Position numbers and translations under genes: made by a program. Below the pieces are notes generated by a model. That model worked only from the letters and a program-made list of their open reading frames with translations, was not told the DNA's origin and did not search any database. Of a stretch of 64,000 nucleotides of DNA, positions 29,075-39,604 are shown piece after piece. The DNA is from Takakia lepidozioides (lineage: Eukaryota; Streptophyta; Takakiopsida; Takakiales; Takakiaceae). Where the stretch lies: the NCBI GenBank assembly GCA_030704615.1, contig CM060731.1, positions 75,372,756-75,436,755 of the forward strand. Direction: 5' to 3'. Position 1 is the first letter of the stretch; each line of letters begins with the position of its first letter.

Positions 29075-29895
29075 GTGGATGACTATAACAGTGTGCGTTG
29101 ACGCACACTGTTTGAGCTGCCACCTAAGTCTGCATTGAACCTCAAATACATGCCCTATGTGGCCGATTTTCACACGAAAAAAATAAAGACATGTTGGGCT
29201 CAAACAGTGTGCGTTGACGCACACTGTTTGAGCTGCCACGTAAGTGTGTATTGAAGCTCAAAGAGATGCCCTATGTGGCCGATTTTCATATAAAAAAAAC
29301 AATGACATGGTGGGTTGGAACAGTGTGCGTTGACGCACACTGTTTGATGTGCCAAGTAAGTCTGCATTGAACCTCAAAATACATGCCCTATGTGGCCAAT
29401 TTTCACATGAAAAAAAAAAACAATGACAAGTTGGGCTCAAACAGTGTGCATTGACGCAACACTATTTGAGCTGCCACGTAAGTATGCATTGAAGCTCAAA
29501 GAGATGCCCTATGTGGCCGATTTTCACATGAAAAAAAACAATGACAAGGTGGGCTCAAACAGTGTGCGTGACCGCACCTGCTGGACTGCCAGGTAAGTGT
29601 GCATTGAAGCTCAAATAGATGCCCTATGTGGCCGATTTTCACATGAAAAAAACAATGACAAGGTGGGCTCAAACAGTGTGCGTTGACGTACACTGCTGGA
29701 GCTGCCAGGTAAGTGTGCATTGAACAACAAAGAGATGCCCTATGAGGCCGATTTCCAAATGAAAAAAACAATGACAAGGTGGGCTCAAACAGTGTGCGTT
29801 GACGCACACTGCTAGAGCTGCCAGGTAAGTGTGCATTGAAGCTCAAAGAGACCCTATGAGGCCGATTCCAAATGAAAAAAACAATGACAAGGTGC
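27160..29895. repeat. Tandem array of ~22 palindrome-centred ~117-bp repeats
   Basis: Each unit contains an almost perfect hairpin: arm GCTCAAACAGTGTGCGT, two-base centre TG, arm ACGCACACTGTTTGAGC. It is followed by TGCCAGGTAAGTGTGCATTG, 'aagctcaaagagatgcccta' and 'tgtggccgattttcacat', then an A-run. Centres lie near 27230, 27345, 27455, 27575, 27688, 27878, 27997, 28113, 28236, 28351, 28468, 28585, 28703, 28838, 28955, 29093, 29208, 29325, 29445, 29565, 29680 and 29795. Left-hand units are the most diverged. A-runs reach over 40 bases near 29031-29073. The array sits exactly between two divergent genes of the host element, so it may hold a bidirectional promoter or protein-binding sites. Long minus-strand open frames in it are by-products of repetition. 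Confidence 0.9.
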
Positions 29896-30159
29896 ACAAC
29901 ACAACCTCATTACATTCGGGGTCTTCTTGTTACTGCTCTCCAGTGTTGTGTTGTCGTCTTTTCATAATCGATGGTTTCATGTCATGTTCAGGGTTTGTTT
30001 TTCATCCAAATACAACACGGCTTCTTGTGGCTTCTTGTCACCCTAAACAATTTTTCTTGTTGGTGTCTCTTAGTGTGGTTGTCTACGATGTTCGGTGCTT
30101 GTCATTCCTAGATCCTTTGCAGGCATCGTCCGCAGTCTTTGGGTTAGTGATAACCTTAC

Positions 30160-31560
30160 TGACCTCAGTTGTTTTGTGGTGGATCCCCTTCGAGAATTAC
30201 GGGCTATCAGTTCAGGGATTCCGTTGTGAATCGCAACTTTTGGTCAGAGGAGGAAAACATGTCGAGGGAGCAAGATAGACTCGCTCGATTTCATTCCAAT
30301 GCAGGTAGTCTTCCACTGACTACCACTACAGACGACAATGGGTTTGCAGTTGTTCATGAGGATGAGCTGGTTACAGTGTTCCGCTGGAATTGGGTTCTCT
30401 GCTTGTTCAAAAAGAGGTGTATGACGAGGATGGGAATTTGGATTCTGGGCACTTGGAGAAACCATTGGTTGGCGAGTGTGGAAGGAAGTGGAGAGTCCTT
30501 CTAGGCACATCCTGTGTCCTTGGAAAAGAGAGAAGACAATCAGCAGGATTAGTAGTTACCCCTGGCACTGTAGCATCAGTCGTGCAGCAGAAGGGCACAG
30601 TTCATGTGAAACAAAAAGTGAGCACATCCACTACATTCGTGACTCTTTCAGACTCGTCCTCGGAGGATGTTCTGAGATTCCTCCGCCAGTGCAGACTCCC
30701 ATCTTGGATGATGACGAATTGCAGGAGATAACGAGTGTCATTCCGAAATTGAAAGCCCTCGCAGGGGTGCCTGGGTGCAAGAGCGAGCTGCGTTTTGTTG
30801 ATTGGGAGTCCCTTCGTGTGCAGCGGGTTCAATACGTGCCAACAAAGTTTGATGGGGACATCTTGTTTGAGCTCAACCCTCCCACGTCTTCCAGTGGACT
30901 GGCTAGGCTTCTGCAGGGCATGGACAAGAAACATGACAGACACCCTTGGTGCATGACAAAAACATCAAACATCCACAACGACATTGGATTGAAATTTCGA
31001 AGGTCGGTTTGCATTGGGCATTGCAAGTGCGTGAATATTTCTTGCCCTCGGCTGAGAAACAACGCTAATCGGCTGATGACGAATCGGGTGCAGATCACAA
31101 ATGCAAGATGGAATCGGCTAGAATTTTGCAGGCTCGGGTGACTCGTATCACCGAAGTCCCTGCCCCGGGGTATGGACGGATTTACACACTGCTGTCTATT
31201 GGCTCAATTCTTCATGGCAAAGAATATCAGGTTACCGTGGGGAATTTCCCTAAATGCACTTGTCCGGATTTTGTAACGATGTGTGAGGGCGCTCTCGGCA
31301 TGAGAGGGAATTGGATCCTCTACAAGCATCAATATTACATATACCTTGTAATTATGTGTTGCGACGGTAAGAGAGACCAATTCATTCACCAAGCCACACT
31401 AGGCTACGGAGAAGTCATCACCCTTCTGCAGCGGGACCTCACGTGGGGCTCCGCCAAATTCTCTTTGAACACATACGAGCCACATACGAGCCATGCCCGC
31501 TTCCCATGCTGGTTTCCACGTTACCGTGTGAAGACTTTGCATTTATGACAAACACATACA
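30160..31560 (+). pseudogene. SWIM zinc-finger transposon protein, decayed
   Basis: Fragments in three frames make a rightward gene. YQFRDSVVNRNFWSEEENMS and ARFHSNAGSLPLTT come first (about 30200-30320). Then KFDGDILFELNPPTSSSGLA, HPWCMTKTSNIHNDIGLKFR and SVCIGHCKCVNISCP (30840-31050), a cysteine/histidine-rich block. Then VPAPGYGRIYTLLSIGS, HGKEYQVTVGNFPKCTCPDF and GNWILYKHQYYIYLV (31155-31350). CxCP...xKH is a SWIM zinc-binding motif, common in Mutator-like transposases. Here the third ligand (normally CKH) is Tyr, so the finger is probably dead. No DDE transposase core lies between the two blocks, so it is an internally deleted transposase or an accessory protein. It is divergent from the methyltransferase gene of the same element. 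Confidence 0.5.
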
Positions 31561-32483
31561 TTTCGTTCACGGAACCAGGGCAAATGCACATGCCATTCAT
31601 TGTAAGCGTCTATCTGTGAATTGAAATAAAGTGTGTCAATCATTCTGAGCTCAAATCTGCCATATTTTCATATTCCTCTTTTTGTGCAGGCATTGCAGAC
31701 ACGGTGCATGGTGGCCCCCTTTGTTTTGTCCACGGTAATAGGCCCTCTTCCTGCAATCCTCGCCTATAGGACCTGCTTCTCCAGCAGATTTGTGCCGCTC
31801 ACGCTTCCCTGAAGTGTGAGCTTAGCTCACGCTTTGCAGCTTCAACGTGAGCTCAGCTCCCAGGCTCACGGGGCTGGGCTCACGCCGTAGCTACGCTGGT
31901 AGAGTTGGATTATTCAAGCCGGTATGGTACTGGTATTAAATGATGTGCAAATTTGATAGCTTGGTATGGTATATGATATGGTATCAAACTGAAAATCTGA
32001 CTGGTATGGTATAAACCAAAATTTTAAAAGTCATACCAGCCTGGTATGTGCCAGGGTGTGATATCAGCTTCAAGTACATCAAAATTACATTCTGCCCGTT
32101 CTTTCTAACTAGCAGCTGTGATAGTTCAAAAAGCGAAACTAGTGCTTCAAAGAACACATTGCATTTCATCTACTCCTATTCAAACATATTAGCATGATCC
32201 CTAATTAGTATCCCTAATGAAAACTACCCTAAACCATACCCCTGCATCATCTCCCTCAACTGCGCATGCATGGTATTGGAGTGGTAGCGCGAAGAAGAAG
32301 ACCAGACTAGTCTGGTTTGCGCTAGGGTTTTAGAAGTCCATGTACCCTGCCCCACTAGGGTATTGTCGGGTCTTGCCCTTGCACATACCCGCCTGGTATG
32401 AACCTTCATACCATTTACCTTTACCCTAGTTGATACCCGCCCTAGACCTATATACCAGTCCAACACTGGTATAAATTATAAAC

Positions 32484-32640
32484 CAGTGTTGGACTCGTTA
32501 TTGGGTCTAGCCGGGTATCAACCAAGGTATTCAATAACCGACCCGACTGGTATTGGCTATTGCAATGCTAGGGTTGATAACTGAACCGCCTGGTATTGAA
32601 AATTCCCAATACTTAGGTCAATACCCTGCATAGAACACCA
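32484..32640 (+). mobile_element. Second hAT-like terminus (solo end)
   Basis: CAGTGTTGGACTCGTTATTG begins 15 bp after the end of the previous hAT element and in the opposite orientation. It is followed by GGTAT/TACCC-rich sequence. A matching right end was not found before 33 kb, so its length is unknown. Confidence 0.4.
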
Positions 32641-33156
32641 TTTTAACTAAATCCGGACTTGCAAGGAGTCCAGATTTAATGAAATACGGAGCTAATATGA
32701 AGCTAATACAGAGATCAAAATTTAAAATTAGTGTAATTATGTATATTTATATTATATAATAATCGTATCATATGAAGTTAATTATTTAAAAATACTAGAT
32801 CCATTTTTATATTCAATTTCCACTTCGAATGTGAATTCGAACTCATTCATATCTATGTTTTGTAGAAAAGATTGCCGTATATTTAATCTTCGAACACTTA
32901 GAGCAATGATATAACATTCCGTCAACACAATATTATGAGAAATATCCCAAAGTAGAACCAAACACAAAAGAATATCATTCAATCACAAAAGATGTTTATA
33001 TTTTATTTAAAAAATGAAGCCATGGTTGGTACTAACACATTAATATGTCTTGTACCACGTAGTAATACATATGAATATCATCTTATCAAAATAGAAAGTC
33101 TATTTTCGACATAAGGCTGATTTGAACCATACTGTACTAGATTCTTTTTGTTTATA
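32640..33156. other. A/T-rich gene-free stretch
   Basis: Strongly A/T-rich sequence with no coding resemblance. It lies between the hAT-like end and the 3' side of the leftward HAD-like pseudogene. Confidence 0.5.
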
Positions 33157-33159
33157 TTA

Positions 33160-34720
33160 CAAGACAATGTTCGGGCGTGACCAAGATTCGTAAGATGCTG
33201 AATCAGATTCTCCTTGCAATGACGATTCATTTGCAAGACGACTACCATGCAAAAGAGGCATAACTTTGTGTCGTCGTTTACTTATAATACCATGTTTCGA
33301 TGTACACTTGCCGGTGTGAAGACGGTCAAGAAAAATCTCAATATGACTTCTGACGCCTGTAGAGATAGTTCTATTCTCGCTATGGTGGAACATAGTACCA
33401 TCCGAATTAACACTAGCAACAACACTGCGTGAAATTGAAGATGCACATGTGCGCGATTCCGATTTCAACAATTGAATTGACCCTTCTTCTGTCGAATGAT
33501 GCTTCGCAATTCCACCTCATGATCCACTGAACACCAAAAAAACAAATGAGACACTTCTAAATCGAATTTGAAGTACCATGAAGCCACAAATAAAGAATAA
33601 TTTAGGAATTAAAGAAAAATAAAATTTGAAAAAATTAGCATGATCACCAAGGAAAATTTGTATACCAAGATAGTCAAGTTGAAGAAGACGAGGGTGACGA
33701 ACAGAAAGATCATCATATCTCCCGAACCAAGACCAGTGTGGATGGTTCCGACTGATGGAAGGTCGCGCTATCTTGATACAGTTTTCACTTACATAGTCCA
33801 CCACACTCGAAGCTGTAATCATGTTGTGCATGAACGGCCAAACTGTCTTGATCATACTTAAATTGTTGTGAATTTGATCCGTGGAGGCACTCTCTCTTGT
33901 AGATAATACTTTGAAAGGAAGAGAGAAAAATCTTGTATTCTCTGGGTTCCTCAGTGTTTTGGACGGCTCATCATCAACTAAGAGAATCTGACCTTGTTTC
34001 GCAAAAGGCTTGTTTGCAAACTTTACTAAAACTTTGTCAAGATCTTTGACTAGGTACTTCATCCCAAACATAATGTAGCCGGACGTAATTGAACAGTGCT
34101 CAGCTGACCAAATGAAACAAAACTGTTCAATGATCTCCGTTGGAATAAAAGCCTCCAACATTATGAAAAGAACATCATTTTGGGCGCATGACCAAATAGC
34201 GACGTAAAATTTGCCATCAACAACTTCAAAAAATCGATTACACCTGGACGAGGAATTACAAATGGTGTTTCTGGCACTTGGAGTTTTATGCGTCGTCCGG
34301 GATATTTAGTTCTCAACAGCTCCAACCCACTTGGAGGAGGTCTGAAGCACAAAAGACCGTGAACGCTTAATATGATAAGCATTCATTTTTTTTGGCCCGA
34401 GAGCATTTGGGTAGTTGTGCTCTTGGTGGCGGTCATCTAGATATGAAAACAAAATATCATTAGTACTGGAAGAAGAACAAAAAAAAAAATGAAAACAAGA
34501 AAGCTTCTTTCGGATGACGGACCCTGTGTCGAAGTGTGCATCTGGACATGACACGTGCAATGACAAAAAAAATAAAACTTACATTCTTCAAGAAAATATA
34601 GAAAGATAATTAGAAATGAGAATAATGTGGATTGAGTTAATACCCTTTCAGGCTGAGGGCTTAAAGACAACTTAGTCTTTTGGATTTTGGGAGTAAGGAG
34701 AACGACGAATCAGCTTCCCG
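33160..34720 (-). pseudogene. FCP1/NIF-like HAD phosphatase homologue, catalytic Asp lost
   Basis: Minus-strand pieces in order: LIILSVHGLLCF and RPGVIDFLKLLMANF (34382-34170), then IEQFCFIWSAEHCS (about 34120), then LDKVLVKFANKPF, GQILLVDDEPSKTLRNPENT and FFSLPFKVLS (34070-33900), with a C-terminal exon ending at 33157. These match the HAD fold of FCP1/NLI-interacting-factor phosphatases: motif I strand, WSA, and motif III VDDxPxK. But motif I reads SVHGL where DxDGx is needed, so the nucleophile Asp is gone and catalysis is not expected. A possible N-terminal exon with Ser/Arg-rich sequence lies at 34661-35017. A second, better conserved family member is at 38736-39497. Confidence 0.55.
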
Positions 34721-34980
34721 ATCTCCATCACTTGTGGAGTGCTTCAATTCCATCCTCCTTGACATGTCAGGTCTCTCATCTCGAGAAGTACACATTTCAG
34801 CACTTGAATTCAATGACTTTGATCTCGTTGACCTGCAAACCGAACTATCTGAAAATCTTCGAGAAACTCCACTAGAGAATTCTGTTGTAGGCCGAGTCAC
34901 TATGCATGGTGCTTTTTTAGAAATTTGAGAGGATGTTGTAGTAAAAGAATTGTCCCGATGTGGATGTGATCTAATCTCTC

Positions 34981-35290
34981 TTGAGACCACGAAACAATCA
35001 GACAGATGCTTGGACATACTCGGCTCAGCAGAAAGTACCCGATCCAGGATATGGTCGGGTATTCACAATCATCACTTCCACATCTGCTGTTCATGACAGG
35101 ACCTACGACATCACGGTTTCCAATTTCCCCAATTGCACATGTCCTGATTTTGTGAATATGCTATCAACCAGTTTGGGCAAGAGAGGTAAATTCATACCCT
35201 GCAAACATTTGTATTTCATATTTTTGAGGAGGATGGTTTGCGATCCCAAACGTGAACATCTTGTGTCCAAAATTCATTTTCAAAACATTA
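34981..35290 (+). pseudogene. SWIM zinc-finger fragment with intact ligands
   Basis: Plus-strand translation gives DPGYGRVFTIITSTSAVHD, TYDITVSNFPNCTCPDFVNM, LGKRGKFIPCKHLYFIFLRR. CTC...CKH keeps all four SWIM zinc ligands. It clearly belongs to the same family as 31155-31350, although the two are diverged and lie in different elements. It runs opposite to the surrounding leftward exons. Upstream transposase sequence was not recognised, so this is a fragment or the last exon of a longer gene. Confidence 0.6.
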
Positions 35291-35325
35291 CTTTAACCAG
35301 AAACACAAAGAACATTTATATAAAG

Positions 35326-36376
35326 TCACCTTGTATATGTTACAATAGTTACCTTTGCTTCCCGTACTCTCGGCACGGATGAATCCATAAACTGACTTTG
35401 CCTCACAATGAAGTGTGGATTCATCCATTCCAAAAGGCTACATTTTGGACCCTTTGTGATTTGTAAATCAAGTAATGCATCTCCACCAGAGGAACAAGAT
35501 TTGGGTGGAATACTCTCCATTACGAGACGTCTTCGTGTGCGTTGATCCATTTTTTCCTTCTCTGGTATCTAGAAAAAAGAAAAAGAAAAAAGAATTCTTC
35601 AACTTCACATGCAACCAATCCAATATGAGGAGCTCAATGGGCATGAATCAAAACAACTTCAAATATAGCACCTCCCCTTGCGAGATCCGTTGTCGATTGT
35701 AAGAAGCAAAGATAACATCATTGTCTAAAATTGGGGCAACCATTGACGATCGCGGAAGACCGGTAACAAAGGGCACCGCTTGTACAACCTCCACAGATGA
35801 TTCCAACAACGGAGCAATCATTGTCGATTGTGGAAGAACATTGTCAACTGACACTGAATCTTTAACCTCCAAAGATTGATCCGAGATCGGAACAACCTGT
35901 GAAATGCATGAGATGTACAAGTTAGAGACAAGACATGTGGATACTTTGGACCCGGGTCCAAAATGAAGTAAACATAAGATGATGATCGTGGACTAGTGGG
36001 GAGATGTGGCACATACTCTCTGAAAGAGATTGAACAGATAACTCGACCTATATTGTCTAGTCAAAGAATGATTAGATTCATTTACCTTGACTTCAACATG
36101 ACTCGGAGAATGCCACTGTAAATCCAAATCAAGAATAGAATAAAAAATACGTGGCAATCCATCACTACGAAAGCTCTCCACGTCCATATCGATAACATGA
36201 CCAAAAGTCTTCCTCTCAATGGAGCAAGGGAGACTCGACAGGTCTTCAAAATCCTTCATCGTCAACATATAGTGAAGCATCATTATATACATGTCAATTT
36301 GAACCGCAATTGTCTGTTTGATAGATCGATGGGAATATAAACTTTGGGGATTGAACAGTGAGATTGAGTAGACCAA
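35326..36376 (-). pseudogene. Leftward exons of an unrecognised gene
   Basis: Minus-strand segments stay open and read protein-like: DMYIMMLHYMLTMKDFEDLS, SIERKTFGHVIDMDVESF and GLPRIFYSILDLDLQW (36290-36120). Then come PISDQSLEVKDSVSVDNVLP with two similar PxSxMxAPxL phrases (35900-35720), and GGDALLDLQITKGPKCSLLE (35480-35410). I recognise no family. GGACCCGGGTCC at 35948-35959 lies between two of the segments. The exons may belong to the same transcription unit as the triplicated exon at 36378-38126. Confidence 0.3.
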
Positions 36377-36377
36377 C

Positions 36378-38126
36378 TTATGAACTCAAGATGTTTATAG
36401 CACAAGATAATATCATATCTTTTATAAATAAATAACAGACCTCCCACTATCTCATGTAAAAGATACCTAAGTTCACTCAAACAAGAGTACATTGTTATCC
36501 AAAGGAAGCTTTTGAGTGAACTTGGGTATCCTTTATATTACAAAGTGAGGTGGTTGTTCTCTTAGGGAGGATGTGGTCAATGTCTATGTAAACCTCTTGT
36601 CATGCCAAGTCCTACTACATTTCACTTTCATGACAATGATAGTGATATTATCTAACAATTATCGAGACATGTATAGAACTTATCAGAAAACAATACGTTG
36701 AAACCTCACGTACAAGACCTACATGAGAATTCAATACAGACCAGTTGGACTTGAATACCTCTATGCCCACTTCAGAAGCCACCGCATCATGTGGAAATAT
36801 ATGACCATGACAACTTTGGTGTTACATGTCATGTGTGAAAGTTGGGACCAGATTCTCTTTTAATTCCTCCATGCCAGCCTGCAGACAGTCATGTATGCAC
36901 ACCTAAAAACTGAAACAAGAAAAATGAACACACTTCGTACATTGTTCTAAGTGTATCAACGATGAACTCAAGATGTTTATAGCAATATATAACTAGATAA
37001 TGGTCATATCTTCTCTAAATAAAGAACGGACCTCCCACTATCGAGCATGTAAAAGATACCTAAGTTCACTCAAACAATAGTACCTTGTTATCCAAAGGAA
37101 GCTTTTGAGTGAACTTGGATATCCTTTACATTACAAAGTGAGGTGGTTGTTCTCTTAAGGAGGATGTGGTCATTGTCCTATGTAAACCTCTTGCCATGCC
37201 AAGTCCTACTACACTTCACTCTCATGATAATGATAATGATATTATCCAACAATGGTTCAAACTTGCATAGAACTTATTAGAAAATAATACGTGGGAACCT
37301 CACGTACAAGACCTACATGAGAATTCAATACAGACCAGTTGGACTTGAATACCTCTATGTCCACTTCAGAAGCCACCTCACGTGGAAATATATGACCATG
37401 ACAACTTTGGTGTTCCATGTCCTGTGTGAAAGTTGGGACCAAATTCTCTTTCATTTCCTCCATGCCAGCCTGCAGACAGTCATGTATGCACACCTAAAAC
37501 TGAAACAATGAAAAGAAATACAATACGTACATTGTTCTAAGTGTATCAACGATGAACTCAAGATGTTTATAGCATAACTAGATAGGCCAAATCTTCTCTA
37601 AATAAAGAAGAGACCTCCAACTATCTCATGTAACAGATACCTAAGTTTACTCAAACTTGAGTACCTTGCTATCCAAGAGAAGTTTTCAAGTGAACTCGGG
37701 TATCCGTGATAGTATAAAGTGAGGTGGTTGTTCTCTTTAGGAAGGATGTTGTCACCGTCCTATGTAAACCTCTTGCCATGCCAAGTCCTAGTAGACTTCA
37801 TTCTCATGACGGTATTAGTGATATTATGTAACAACCATGGTCCAAACTTGCATACTAGTACTTATCAGAAAATAATACGTGGAAACCTCACGTACGAGAC
37901 CTACATGAGAATTCATTACAGACCGGTTGGACTTGAATACCTCTATGCCCACTTCAGAAGCCACGTCATGTGGAAATATATGACCATGACAACTTTGGAG
38001 TTCCATGTCTAGAATGTAAAAGTTGGGGACACATTCTCCTTTAATTCCTCCATGGCTTGCAAACAATCATGTATGCACACCTAAAACTGACACAATAAAA
38101 GGGAAGACAATTCGTACATTGTTTCT
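36378..38126 (-). repeat. Tandem triplication of a ~585-bp block with one exon per copy
   Basis: Three consecutive copies start at 'gaactcaagatgtttatagc' (about 36381, 36964 and 37554). Each contains 'agatacctaagttcactcaa', 'gaagcttttgagtgaactt', 'aagtgaggtggttgttctct' and 'cttgaatacctctatg'. On the minus strand each copy carries an exon-like segment after a CTGCAG acceptor, reading SCHGHIFPREVASEVDIEVF and SHVGLVREVPTYYFLI in the middle copy and close variants in the others. Similarity between copies is high, so duplication is fairly recent compared with the decay of neighbouring genes. Protein function is unknown. Confidence 0.75.
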
Positions 38127-38570
38127 GACACATGGAATGCATAAATCTATCGAATATTTGTAAGACAATGTGGATGATGATACCAGTCTATTGTTGATGA
38201 GGTCATGAGACTGTGGGGACACATTCAATGAAGCCCTTCCCCCGCTAAGATGGAATTTACCATCTCCGGATGGATAAGGAGAAAATATGATTGATGATCT
38301 CTTCATTACCACATTGGAGTTGATTTGAATGGATTCAGCCTCCTTTGCAGTGTCACAGAATGAGACAAAGTCTAGTACATGACTATGCGGGGGGGTCAAA
38401 ATCAAGTGATTTCCTCCTCTGGCGACGACAGGATATATGCCAACGCAACGATGTACCACTTCGAGATGCCCCGGACATTGGATGAATGTCGACTCGCTTG
38501 CAGCTGATAAAATATCAATTTCAGACTGATAAAATCCAATGCAAAAAACCGATGATAGGATCAATATCAA
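38067..38570 (-). pseudogene. Leftward exon, unrecognised
   Basis: An open segment with FIQCPGHLEVVHRCVGIYPV, GNHLILTPPHSHVLDFVSF and SPYPSGDGKFHLSGGRASLN. I do not recognise a family. It lies between the phosphatase-like gene at 38736 and the exon triplication, on the same strand as both, and could be part of either transcription unit. Confidence 0.25.
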
Positions 38571-38735
38571 TTGTGAGATATGAACTTGAAACCACTACTC
38601 ATCTGGTTAAGAGCATATGCAAAACAAAAGACATAAAATCATGCTACTTCGACCTTAGGTCCAAACGTATCAAATTGATCGATTGATCATTATATTTATC
38701 AATAGTCTGGTCTCGGAACACCATAATTAATAGTA

Positions 38736-39497
38736 TCATTTTTTCGTTTGAGTTTGAAGATACGCAAGAAGTCTCCAAAATTTTGGATCGTCCAAATTTT
38801 CATGTGGATCCCTAAACCTGTTCCTCTCAACATATTTCGCCACAGACGGAGCTTCCAACAATCCAAGGAGGTATTTCTCAAGCTTTCTAGGCAAACATTT
38901 GTCCTTTGCAAATGTTTCGAAGGGTGGAGGGTAAATGCATGACCCCACGGGATTGATGACACACTTGTATGGGCTATCATCAACAAGGAAAGTGTTTTCC
39001 TCATCATATCGACCTTTGCATTTGTCCCACACTCTCCTAAGAGGCTTAAAAAAAAAAGGGCGAGAAGATTCTGTAGAACTTTTTGCTACGTTGAAGTTTC
39101 TGGGAGCAATATTGGCTGGACAAACAATGCAATCGTCCTGCGACATAACAAAAATATGCTATGGCAAACCTTCAAAAAGCCTCTTGACAATTGGCATGAG
39201 GTTCTGGGGTATCATACAACTCCAGATAGCTAGATCGAAGGAATCACTCAGAGAACGCCATAATTTATCATAGTGCTCGCGTCGGTATACCATCCTATTG
39301 CCAATAACTAGGGAATATCTGAAATCCTTTTTCGCCTTGGAATTTTTCTTCGTGTGGTGACCACTATCAAATCTCTGAGTGTGGCAAAGCACACCATTCA
39401 GGTCAAATACAATCAGTATTCTTTTCGGGACACTTTGCACTTCGTCAAGTGGTCGCTGAGGCTCATTCTGGTAAAAGGTGAAACCCCAAATAAACAA
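38736..39497 (-). pseudogene. FCP1/NIF-like HAD phosphatase, one in-frame TAG
   Basis: A single minus-strand frame runs from an acceptor near 39475 to 38736, broken only by TAG at 39159-39161. Motif I is ILIVFDLNGVLCHT, with the nucleophile Asp present and the second Asp replaced by Asn as in several plant family members. Motif II is FDLAIWSCM, and motif III is ENTFLVDDSPYKCVINP followed by CIYPPPF. Between them, FFFKPLRRVWDKC matches the plant NLI-interacting-factor-like family. Members dephosphorylate phosphoserine proteins such as the RNA polymerase II tail; the target here is unknown. Apart from the stop it looks nearly complete. It lies downstream of the ParB-like gene on the same strand. 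Whether it is a host gene or transposon cargo is open. Confidence 0.65.
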
Positions 39498-39604
39498 GTT
39501 AGTGAGAAGCTTAGGTTAATATAGAATATTCAACAACAAATCATCGCATCAGAAGAAAATGAACAAAAAGAATGAAATCACATGGGGACATTGTACATGT
39601 AATT

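Larger units (their letters stand above)
24205..31897. mobile_element. Large terminally repeated DNA element carrying a methyltransferase and a SWIM gene
   Basis: The hAT sequence is duplicated at the insertion edges: GGTAGAGTTGG at 24196-24206 and 31898-31908, giving a 9-11-bp target duplication that suits Mutator-like elements. The ends are imperfect inverted repeats. Left reads inward GTGCTATTCCGTGAGCCC; right reads inward GTAGCTACGGCGTGAGCCC. Both are followed by more GTGAGC phrases and a shared subterminal block containing CCGCGGTAATAGG or CCACGGTAATAGG. Inside are a leftward N4/N6 methyltransferase-like gene (25474-27011), a palindromic repeat array (27160-29895) and a rightward SWIM-domain gene (about 30160-31560). 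The layout of two divergent genes around a repeat array suggests a structured autonomous element, now decayed. Superfamily assignment beyond 'Mutator-like' is an inference. Confidence 0.6.
24144..32468. mobile_element. Short hAT-like element split by a 7.7-kb insertion
   Basis: The right end, read inward, is CAGTGTTGGACTGGTATATA. The left end AAGAGTTGGACTGGTATCAT matches it apart from the first bases. The 8-bp duplication is GTATAAAC at 24136-24143 and GTATAAAT at 32469-32476. Only about 0.6 kb belongs to this element (24144-24204 and about 31907-32468), and its sequence is rich in GGTAT/ATACC phrases. The rest is the nested element at 24205-31897. Confidence 0.6.

Noticed and set aside
27160-29895. 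CRISPR-like array (regular palindromic repeats)
   Set aside because: The sequence between palindromes is itself conserved from unit to unit, so there are no unique spacers. No cas genes are present and the DNA is eukaryotic. It is a tandem satellite.
27320-29897. Minus-strand open frames of 60-133 codons with repeated CVNAHC and F-rich phrases
   Set aside because: They arise because the 117-bp unit is a multiple of three and has no stop on that strand. Phe runs are translated A-runs.
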